From Terfezia claveryi (Eukaryota; Ascomycota; Pezizomycetes; Pezizales; Pezizaceae), in contig WHUX01000177.1 in NCBI GenBank assembly GCA_015179025.1, forward strand, positions 1-64,000: a stretch of DNA of 64,000 nucleotides. Reading direction: 5' to 3'. Below the pieces are notes generated by a model. It was not told the DNA's origin, did no database searches, and saw nothing but the letters and a program-made list of their open reading frames with translations. How positions within the stretch are numbered: the first letter of the stretch is position 1; every line of letters begins with the position of its first letter. The translations under genes and the position numbers were made by a program. Shown piece by piece: positions 54,741-64,000 of this stretch.

Positions 54741-57113
54741 GGAGAGTGGTTAGTGTTAGTGCTTAAGAGGTAATTTGGGTGCGGGATTGGGAGTGGTGAT
54801 CATTGGGGATGGAGATCGTTGGCAATGAAGGTAATATGTGATTCCAACTGGAGAGTGGTGAAATACTGAGATATTTTATGGCCGTTGTATGGTACTTTGG
54901 CATTGTTTCCTTGGTCACCGGAGGGGGTTGTGAGTTGTGAGGTGCGAGTTACATTCCATACATACATACCGTGCTGCATGCAGTTCAGGTCTGTTCTGTT
55001 CTCATTGTTGCAGATGTTTCAAATTTTCTCCTCCGCTTACAATCTCTCTCTCTTTCTTTTCTGTTTCTTTCTCTCGAGCGACCCATCAAGGGCGCTTTTT
55101 AGGGGTGGGGCCTCAGACCGCGCCATTCATTGAGGGCATCCCCTGGAGATAAACCGCTCGGGGGATGTGCAGCAGGGTGTTTAATATTTTCGATCGTATG
55201 CGATCATATGCGAATCATATGCCTAATGAAGGATTGGAGTTTTTCTTGTTCTCGATGGGGATAAGAATAATTATGATATGGGAACCGGGCCGGCAGCCAG
55301 GTTTTTTTTTATATGTTTTCTGATGTTTGTTGTGTATGTGTATGTGTTTGTATTGTTCATATTACTATATGTCTGTCGATGCCTTTATGGTTTGTAGCTA
55401 TGTTTAATGTCTGGATTGTGATAGGAGCTTGGAAATTGATATTTTTTTGAAATTTTTTAAGATATTTTGAGATATTTTGAGATTTATTTAGGTGAATGAA
55501 GTGTTGCGTACTTGCGGATACTCATGGGAGCTGAGACTGGGGTTTACCCTGTTCATGCTGCATATATGTAGAATGTGCCATACCAGTCATATTAGAACGT
55601 TCCGTTCCGTTTCCTCTCGGACCCTAGATATCTTCAGTGCTTGTTGGGTTAGGGAGAGGACTTGTAGCTCAAACCCCCGAATATATGCTGCAATGTGTAT
55701 ACAGTATAGCACAATCCATCTAGGTAGCCCCTGTAGGAAACCCCTGAAGTGTCTCTAAATGAGACTTCCATGGATGCCATATACGGGCTTGGCCCCAGCT
55801 TTAAATCGCAGCAACGGGCTGTATCCACATCCGAGACTTGCCACTTGTTCTCAAAAACATGTGATTGATATATTTCACCGTCCCCGGGCAACTAAGACCC
55901 ATATTTCCGCGGCCCCTCTTCTCTCCTTCTGCCCCCCTTCGATCTGTACACTGGGTTAAAATAAAACAAAAAGCAAAAACAAAAACATAGGAAAACGGTG
56001 GCTGAGCTCAGCTGACTTGACAAACAGATGATGATACAATAACAAGTCCAATAGAGGGAGCGCAAGGCTACGGTATCGTTGTGTAAGCGCCCAATACCAC
56101 CGCATGACTCTATCATTAGGAACCTGAAAAAAAAATTAAACATCAAGAATAGAAATTAAGAATGCAAGTAATTGGAGGGTAATGATAACCATAACCCCCG
56201 CCAACTCCATTACTGAACCTTTTCCACCGAGAAAAAAATATCAAAACTCCAAGCCAAACCTCACAAGCATTGAATAAACACAAAAATAAGGCTGATAGAA
56301 GAATACTATCGAGGAGAAAGATAACGAGGCAAAGATATAGGGGGTGTACAGTATGAGCACAGCAAGAAAATGAAAAGTTGACATAGGAAATTTGTTGTGT
56401 ATATTCTTATATGATGTAGAATCTTTTCGACCGTATGGTATGTGGTGTGGTAGGAAAAATGATTGTAATGAGCACGTTGCTCAAAATAATGAACCCAAAA
56501 ATATATCAAGAGTAAGCCCAAAATGACGCTGAGCCACCATGACCATCAGCACGGCTGATACTAAGAATGTTAATGGTACAAATGCCGTTACAAGGCATTT
56601 GTGATCCTTGCCGCCTCCATAGCAAGGAATTCCACCATCCTTCCACGTTACCCCCGCGGAAGACGACTCAAGATGCACCGTACGCCCCGCCGATTAGTCG
56701 CCCACGTTGCATCGTATGCCGTCTGGTGATTGTGGCGGTGGTGATGTGAATCTATGAGATTGTGCACATTCCACAGAACTTTGACCCCTAAAACGTCGAA
56801 ACACAGATTGTATAAGCGCATATCCTTGAAAGTTTGAGATAAATGAAAGCCCAAATAAATGTATAGGAAACATATTTCCCATCCTCTTTTCCATATGGGT
56901 AATAGGTCATTGATCGTTGCAAATTATTTCCGTTGTCCATGCAGTCCAGTCCACCGTAAATCAAGTAGAAAAGAAAAGAAACATTATGGTAGATTACAAG
57001 CAATAATGAGAAATACAAACGCCATTAATTTCCTATAAGTCCATGCATAACACATGACAGGAGTGGGATATCAGAATACTCTATCCACAAATTTCCTGTA
57101 CCAAAGAACCTAG
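54741..57113. other. Intergenic between two convergent genes
   Basis: 3' flanks of the genes on either side, with T-rich and A-rich stretches. No additional gene, RNA or element recognised. Confidence 0.5.
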
Positions 57114-58376
57114 CTACTTTACCTCTTCTTTCTTGAGCTTGTCAATCTTAGACTTCTCTTTCTTGCCAGGCTTGTTACCCCTATCGGTTGGCTTTACTGT
57201 AGATGCAGACGAGACACTCTTGACAGATCTCGCAGAGATACTTGGGGCCTTCTTCTCTTGCCCTGTAATTGTCCTTCTTTTCGCAGTCTTACTATCCGGG
57301 CGAACGCTGATCCTGCTCTCTGGGCGAATGTCGCTTGCCCGGCTTTCTGGACGAGCACTGGCCCTGCTCCCTGGCCTACTGGCTGGAATCCTATTCTCAT
57401 CGATAGAATCCCTTCCAGTTGCCTTGATGGCCCTCTCAGCAACGGTCTTAGCCATTGGAGCTGCAAAATTCCGCCTAGCAGCAGCTGGTACAGGAGTTCT
57501 GTTTCTCAGGCTGCTAGTTGCTTTGGCCTTGGGTTCCTTGACCTTAGGAGCAGGAGTCTCCTCCTTCACTTCTGGAATGGGCTCTTCAATCTTGGAGACA
57601 ATTTCCTCCTCCTTGGGTGCAGGCTCTTCAACCGTTGGAGCGGGCTCTTCAACCTTGGGAGCCGGTACTTCAACATGAGCGGAGGGTTCCTCCTCCTCAG
57701 GAGCCGGTTGCTTTACGGTTGAGGCAACACTCTTGACGGACTTGATGCTAGCAGATGAGGACAAAATCCCTGACTGCCTCCTCTGTGCAGCAAGAGCAGC
57801 CGCCTGAGCAGCTGCCTGCATGATAGGTGTTGGCACGGTAATCTGTGTTTTTGGTACTAGGTCACTCGAAGGTAGCGGATGAGCGGAGGGCTTCTTGGAG
57901 GCGGTTGTAGAAACGGTAGCTACAGACGAAATGGAAGCTGATCGAGCAAGACTTGGTGGGCGAGGAGGTGGAGCAATGCCCAATGTCTGCTTAAGCTCGC
58001 CCCACTCATTTGCTTGCTCCATATCTTCAAAATTCTGTTCATAAGAGTACGGTTAGAAGAGCAATCTGGTTACAAGAACCAATATAGAGGAACCCACCCC
58101 AAGCACCATGCCATCGTGCACGACTACTGGCAATCTCTTACCGTTGCCTCTCCGCTTCCAGAGTAGCCTCGCTTTTTCGTCTGTTGCGACGTCCACTGCA
58201 ACAAATGGGACCTTCATGGTAATAAGCAACAGCTCCAGACGGGAAGTAGCTGTAATGATTGCACTCTGGCCAGAGGTGAGTGAAGTCAGAAGGAAGTATG
58301 TTTCGGAGTCCCTGGTGATGTCGGGAACGTCTTTCGATACGCCGGCAGCGGGTGCTGGTAATCCCAGAATCGGCAT
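57114..58376 (-). CDS. Glutaredoxin/SH3BGR-fold protein with long disordered tail
   Basis: Two exons give 399 aa: 58376-58098 and 58034-57114, with a 63-nt intron (CTAAC branch). Residues about 30-110 (SAIITATSRLELLLITMKV, FVAVDVATDEKARLLWKRR, LPVVVHDGMVLGNFEDMEQANEWGEL) form a thioredoxin-like fold of the SH3BGR/glutaredoxin type. There is no CxxC, so redox catalysis is unlikely. The rest is Pro/Glu repeats (VEEPAP, APKVEEP), then basic Arg-Pro-Glu-Ser repeats (RPESRAS, RPGSRAS) and a Lys-rich end. It is probably an adaptor or scaffold; cell location is not evident. Confidence 0.75.
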
Positions 58377-59933
58377 GATTGCTTTGATTTTGATGGTGAG
58401 ATGTAGAGTGTAACTTCTGTTTATTCGGTTGGAGAGATAGGATGTGAATCAAGTACAGTGTAACTTGAACGATGGTTGAAAAAAAAAAGTTGGGTCAAGA
58501 GAGTGAAATAGAAGACCAAAAATAGATGCTTAAGAGAAAGAAGAAGTAAAGAAGAATAAAATATCAACAGACAGGCAAATGAAGGAGTGAAAATGCTTGC
58601 TGAAGATAAAGGGATCGAGAAGAGTGCAGTGTTTGGTGGTTTCGGTGTTAGAATTGAGATTCTCCATTCAACTCTTGCAATAGGCGTGGTTAGCTCAGGG
58701 GCAAAGCAGAGGCGCCTGAATATGTAAGCTCAGACAAGAAATAATAGGGCAGGATTATTTTACAACCATCCAATATCACAACGTTTCCACCCAAATCAGA
58801 CGTGATGACCTGCTGACTATTATTTCTAATGTCCATTATCTGGCTTTCATTAGACCCGAATGGGGGGCAGTGGCGGATCCGTGATATCCCGGACTATCCC
58901 TACGCAGCGATGGTGCCCATCCCCTCCCCTCGGGCTAAGGAAGAATTGGGTGCCCAATTGCAACCTCTCACCGCAAATATCGTAAATACACAGATTACAA
59001 GCACATTATTCTCTGCCATTCGAGTCTCTCCTGTAGATCTATATATGGATACGTATAGTCGCCCTTGCATAGATCCCATTGAAGGCGAGGGGTGCGTTGG
59101 TCTGTATACATCACTTAGCCAACAGCGATCGGATACCAGAGCATCAGTACACTAGCACCCGTCTTCTAACCGTCCGAATATCCCAAGTATTGATATTCGA
59201 AATGCAGTCGATTAACCGGTATGCAAAGAGCTATATCTTGACGCTGTAGCAAAGCCGCAGAAAAAGTATTGATGGAACAAAGACTGTAGTATCCATGGGG
59301 ATAAGGAAGTGAACATAAAGGATATTTCGGGGCTAGAGACTTTTCATGAAAGAAAAGGTACAAATTGGTGAGAATGAATGAAAATGGAGTAGAAAAGACA
59401 TGTGCTGTACCGACCCAAACCCCAAGGCTCCACCATCCAAAGCCAGACCTTAACCCCTCCTCTTTTGCTTCTCCAATAATTACATATACACAATAAACAG
59501 ACCGCGCCAATGGAAACAATATCGAGATCCAAGGAAATAACCCAAAGAGAACGTAAAACTGTCAAAAATAGCTTGAGAAGAAATAATGCTATGACGCAAA
59601 TTAGATGCCGAATCCCAAGAGTCGACGGGTGTGCATTGTAATTCATCTTGAAAGATGGCAAGACCCGCCACCATTTGTGATAGCAACAAGGGCCCCTTAG
59701 GGAACCGTAGAAATAAACTTAAAAACTTTGGAAGTAAGGGAATAGGAAAACAACATTGAATCAGATACCCGCCACGCAACCCAGAGGAAAAGAAGTGAAC
59801 CGAAAAAAAAGCCGGATAAAAAGCAACAAATGAAGAGAAACAGACCATGGGACGGGATGAATCAAAATAGTAGATCTGATGTAAGGCTTTCCGTGGAGAA
59901 GTTCATCTATAAATATAGTAAGGGCATGCGAGT
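58377..59933. other. Intergenic between the glutaredoxin-like and bHLH genes
   Basis: Promoter side of the glutaredoxin-like gene and 3' side of the bHLH gene. A tRNA-like phrase (GGTTAGCTCAGGGGCAAAGC) at 58687 has no matching arms. No gene seen. Confidence 0.5.
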
Positions 59934-61423
59934 CTAATACCCACGCTCAATGCCTTGCATTCTATTGGATTGCTGTTGAGACTGATGGTGATGATTCTGA
60001 GTGAGCTGATGTCGGACCCTATCCATTTCTTGATTCACTGAAGCACGATAGCTCTCTCTCTCTGCCCTAAGGCAGTCAATCTCCTTTTGCATTGCATCTT
60101 GATGCACTTTCAATTGATTTATATGTTCAATCGCTTCACGACCATTCATCAATATTGTCCAAGAATTAAATGTGTGGGACAGCGACGTACCTTTGGTAAG
60201 AACCTCCCATTTTGAGCTCTTGCCACCTCTTTCAGCAGGAAGAGCATCCCGCAATTCATCAAATAAATCCTTCATCTCCTTCCTGCGCTTCCTTTCCGCT
60301 AGTTTGTGGCTAACTCGTAATTCTGGTGTTCGGGAGTACGGAGTGGCACCATTGGATCCATCTGTAAGTAATGGTTTGCGACGCTCCGATAAGAAATGAT
60401 GATGATGTAAATATTCTCCATCTGTCTGGCCGCCAAACTGTCCCGGGGCAGCATGATTGTTTACACCCAGTCCTGGGGCTTGTAATGCATGATTGGGGTG
60501 AAGCATGGATGAATTATGACTATAGATGCTCGTGCCATTACTGCTTGTGCTAGTTCTCCTTGTATCTGAGCTGGACTCCTTCGAACCTGGCCCCGCAATC
60601 TCTGGATCAGGAAATGCATAAGGGAAACCCTTTGTTGGTGACGGGGCATTTGGGTGAGGGTAGGGGAATCTCGAAGTGCCAATTATTGGCGGTGCTGTCC
60701 TCCCGGGGGTCGGACTAGTCAGTGAAGATACAGTGCCAGATAAGCCACTGTATGTGCTACTTCCAGCTACAGACCCAGTGACAGAGTTGGCAATACTATC
60801 ATGACCAGGGGATGTGTTATGAATGCTCCGGTCTCGGTTCAATGTGCTAGCCAGGCTCACTTGACTAGCCGAAGGGGTTACATTGAGTGGTGAGTTGAGC
60901 TGTAAGCCATTTAGTCTACCATCGAAACTGCTTCTTCTGGACGCTGTCGGAGATGGCGGGGGTAACCCAGTACTCTCTCCAAAATACTGTGGGGGGGATG
61001 GGTTATGGAGACTCGTTGTGGACTGGTTCGGCCCACCATATGGGCCAGATGTTGGTGAGTGGGAATGAGAATAGCCAGGACGAGAATGAGGAGATGTATT
61101 TAGCGGGCCATTGAAGTTTGGGGGATGTTCGTTATGTGGGGGGAGATTTGGAGGATGCAGAGTCTCGAGCTTTTCTAGGGGTGGCAGCTGGATGCCTCCT
61201 GTAACGGATGAATCTACTCCTGCCTGTCAGTACACGGAACAGAGCATGCTGTGGAAAGGTGATGGTGTAGCTAACGTTTACTGGTCATTGACCAATTCCC
61301 TGAATCTCTAGCGTCTCTAAGGGGGGGTGAAGGTCTTGATGCACCTGACAATGTGCTTATTGACGGTAGTGTTTGATGTGAATTCCTCCTAGCCCACGAA
61401 TCTGGGGTTTGATCCATGGCCAT
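59934..61423 (-). CDS. bHLH transcription factor
   Basis: Three exons give 449 aa: 61423-61282, 61198-60191 and 60133-59934. ATG 61423 begins MAMDQTPDSWARRNSHQTL; a second ATG follows two codons later. The first 340 residues are Ser/Pro/His-rich and probably disordered. The bHLH domain reads RVSHKLAERKRRKEMKDLFDEL, loop, SKWEVLTKAIEHINQL (about 340-395), split by the last intron. His-Glu-Arg at the DNA-contact positions predicts E-box (CANNTG) binding. A short helical extension (DAMQKEIDCLRAERESY) may act as a zipper-like dimer aid. The long upstream region may be a 5' leader. Target genes are unknown. Confidence 0.9.
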
Positions 61424-64000
61424 TGCGTTTCGCGGACTGAGACTTGAGAACTGGTTCAGGTCCGAATCCTTTCAAAATGTAATCCGCGGGCGTGACTCTG
61501 GAGAAGTTGTTCGATAAAGCAATACTGCGAAACGAGTGTCGTTCGGGGGGAAACCCTTTTGTTGGAGAGAAAATGGCCTTGGGGCTGTATTTGTTGTTTC
61601 TAGAGATCAGCTGCTGACTTCTCAGACTGGAGGCACCCACTGCGACGCACTCCTGGTGTAAGTAGCTTGGGCACGCAAATGCGCACGGAGTCACACACCT
61701 CAAATGGAGCTCTTTCGGTTTAGAAGTTGAGGATACTCCCTTCAACCTTTTTGTAGCCCACTTTTCCTGTGTGTGCGTCCCCGAAGGTTTGTGGATTTGT
61801 CGCCCAGAGCGGTTACAGAAATATAGGCAAGCAACGCAGGCGAGCAGCAGCAAGATTCCCTTTCACTTTGTGTAGCAGTATACAGGTAACCCTCTCTTAT
61901 TTTCGAGACAAAGTGGCCCCCTCAATATACCTGGACCTTTTTCCTGTTGGGAGGCAGCTGGAGTAGGTATTTTCGTTCGGAGCACGAGTCTGCGGCTTGA
62001 ATCTCAGGCAAGACTGAAGCTGGATGAGCTTGTAACACGGGTAAAAGGTGCAGGGACTTCGACTGCGTATTGACAGGCTCCTTAGCTTGCTTACTTTTTT
62101 TCTGCTGTTGGAGAAATCCAAAACAGTGTGGACGATTGGATTCCGGGGCACAGTCAAAGCAGGAAGGCAGCACCACGAGACTGAGGAAAAGACTCCGATC
62201 GAATGTCGGTATCCGGAGCTGGATTACAGCGGGGGGATGGCTGAGCGGAGCTGCTGGCCCCAGAGTTATGCTATCCAGGCCTCGCGTGTTTGGAAAAAGC
62301 AAGCTTGGGCGCGAATAGAAGGGTCTAGGTGGGGTTTGGCTTCGGCGGATTCCACAGGACCTCCCTTAAGTAGATGGCATTCCGTCTGGCCCAAATGGTG
62401 GAAGATACCGTACACTTGGCTGCTCGAAACGGTGCTAGAGATGCTTTACTTTTTTGCTTAAGGTTATGTATATCGAGTACACTGGGACCGCTTCAATTGG
62501 AATCCCATGGGCCAACAATCCGAGAGACCGTGGTGGGTTCGCAGCAGATACACAGAGGAGCACTTCTCTCCAAGTCGAGTCAGAGTCTAAATCCTCGGCC
62601 GATATAAATATTTGCGAATTTGCCCTCGGTCGTAGCATATAGAGTGCGAGGGTAGGGTACCACTTCTTAAGCTTTCCCTTCAACTGTCACACAGGGCGAT
62701 AAATTTTGTCGTGAATTTACCTTCCACACCTGACCGAACGTCGCAGGTACAGCCAGGATATGGCACGTGGCAAGAGAGACAACGAACGTTAACTTACCAA
62801 GTCTAAGTAGCTGTGAGCGATCTTTTACTAAGATGCTTTACTTTCGACTATTAGTACATATATAAATACACAGCACCCGTTGCCATTTGTCGGGTCCGAA
62901 TGTCCACCACTCATTTTCAACGGATAGCCATCCGTATAGGTACAGGTTTGTGCCAAAATCTGAACCGGGAGCTCACAGGGCGCTCTACCTCAGCTAGGTA
63001 GGCTGCTTCGAAAATCGACTGAAACAAGACCAACACAAAAGCATTACGCAACAAGAGAACTGATGCAGGGTCACAATCCAAAACATCTGAGAGGCCACCA
63101 CAATAATATGGCCTAAGAGGTCAGCTTAGGCCACAGGATAACAAACATGCACAAAGGAAACACGGGCAGTTGTCCCAGGCTCGGATCCGCCGAGGAGAGA
63201 ATGCAAATGACAGGTCTGCCGAGGGTGTTGAACCTCACTTTCTCCAGGCGTCAGTGAGCCACATTGACGCCTGATATATGGACTGTGAATGCATCGACAC
63301 GGGTCATGAAATGCCACGAAGCTCGATTATCGGTCGTACTTGCACCGGAATATTGACTTACAATACCACTTGACTCCCGGGACTAGGTTGAATCTTTGGA
63401 CAATGTCCATATTGTCCCTCGAATTCGCATTTGATCTTCAGCCCCCGCACAAATAGCTAATTGTCCTCTGAACAATTGCAAGATCACTCTCAGGCGCAGG
63501 AGACAAGGCACCAATAGATGATCCATCCACGTGCGTGTGGGCTCAAGCAGATCTTATTCGCTTTTAGGCGGCTCAGCAAAGATTACCAGGAAACTTTCCC
63601 GGGGCGGTATAGCCGCTCCGTGCTGCTAGCAAGTGGCTGACCTGCAACAACCTTGTAATCGCCCTCGCGTTTTTATTGTGCATACATGTATCGCATGGGA
63701 ATCGAGCCACGCATGGTTTCTGCATGGCAAGTGATGTCTGATGGTGCAGAAACACGTGTCATACTAGCATCTACACAGTTTTGTTTTTTCCCCTGTCAAT
63801 TCCAACCGTTGCCCTAGTGGAGCAACAGGAGGCCTTGTTTGCACGACCTTTGGCGGTGTCTGTCTTGCACTAGCCCCCTTTGGAGGATACATGCACACTG
63901 TACAAACAGAAGTACTCGCATAGATATTCATATTTCTATATGTATTTTACATACATACATACATCGTTCGAGTTTGGCGCGGGAGGTTTGTCTATGCTGG
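61424..64000. other. No gene recognised; probable bHLH leader/promoter then spacer
   Basis: Regulatory genes of this kind in filamentous fungi often have long leaders, and 61424 to about 62700 is less AT-rich than distant spacer, consistent with that. The longest frames here (61853-61389 minus, 62048-62461 plus) show no domain or splice logic. A short TACA repeat lies near 63950. Confidence 0.45.

Noticed and set aside
58684..58740. tRNA-like GGTTAGCTCAGGGG phrase
   Set aside because: Only the D-arm-like part is present; anticodon and T arms cannot be formed.
61389..61853. 154-codon minus-strand frame upstream of bHLH
   Set aside because: It overlaps the first bHLH exon in another frame and has no domain; probably leader sequence.
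62236..62330. tRNA-like GATGGCTGAGCGG segment
   Set aside because: No T arm (no GTTCRANNC) and no acceptor pairing.
1..64000. CRISPR arrays, operons, phage or bacterial defence systems
   Set aside because: The window is eukaryotic (spliced genes, nuclear tRNA intron, retrotransposons); the tandem repeats present have no spacer structure.

Overview
This window is nuclear DNA of a filamentous ascomycete (Pezizomycotina). The evidence is many spliced genes with short introns (about 50-110 nt, GTRNGT-type donors, CTAAC-like branch points), a CFEM GPI-anchored protein, a fungal-type acetamidase, and a chromoviral Ty3/gypsy element. Transition-only decay of transposons, together with long gene-poor stretches full of transposon relics, would suit a repeat-rich lineage such as Pezizales. 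That placement is an inference.

Layout. 1-10.8 kb is a nested transposon block. A non-LTR (LINE, Tad-like) element lies on the minus strand, with a 1240-codon ORF1 and an endonuclease-bearing ORF2. Its ORF2 is split by a complete 6.3-kb Ty3/gypsy chromovirus with two 577-bp LTRs and an ATTGC target duplication. The gypsy element carries many nonsense lesions, all explicable as C-to-T or G-to-A changes. 13-27 kb is a minus-strand run of metabolic and secreted-protein genes: amidase, tRNA-Ile, cytochrome P450, GMC oxidoreductase and CFEM protein. 24-34 kb is rich in small DNA transposons: a 315-bp MITE, a 625-bp inverted-repeat element, and a PIF/Harbinger element with two convergent, mutated genes. 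35.3-47.5 kb is a housekeeping gene island: LSM2, mitochondrial ribosomal protein mL54, a nucleolin/NSR1-type protein, a sterol-ester lipase and the peroxin PEX6. 47.5-53 kb is gene-poor. 53.2-61.4 kb holds an uncharacterised acidic, His-run, membrane-anchored protein, a glutaredoxin-fold protein and a bHLH transcription factor. The last 2.6 kb shows no supportable gene.

How parts relate. LSM2 (U6 snRNP and mRNA decay), nucleolin (pre-rRNA processing) and mL54 (mitoribosome) form an RNA/translation neighbourhood. mL54 and nucleolin share a divergent promoter that carries a dense array of GGGCTT-like motifs. PEX6 and the lipase are also divergent and both touch lipid or peroxisome metabolism. 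The P450 and GMC oxidoreductase could act together in a small oxidative pathway, but no backbone enzyme is present to call a biosynthetic cluster.

The most interesting non-gene signals are: transition-only LTR divergence; a self-priming-type primer site in the gypsy element; an open LINE ORF1 beside a heavily decayed insertion; a tRNA intron of only about 6 nt; and an AACCAGACTA motif scattered at least seven times through the intergenic DNA. Exon coordinates were worked out by hand from splice signals and reading-frame continuity.
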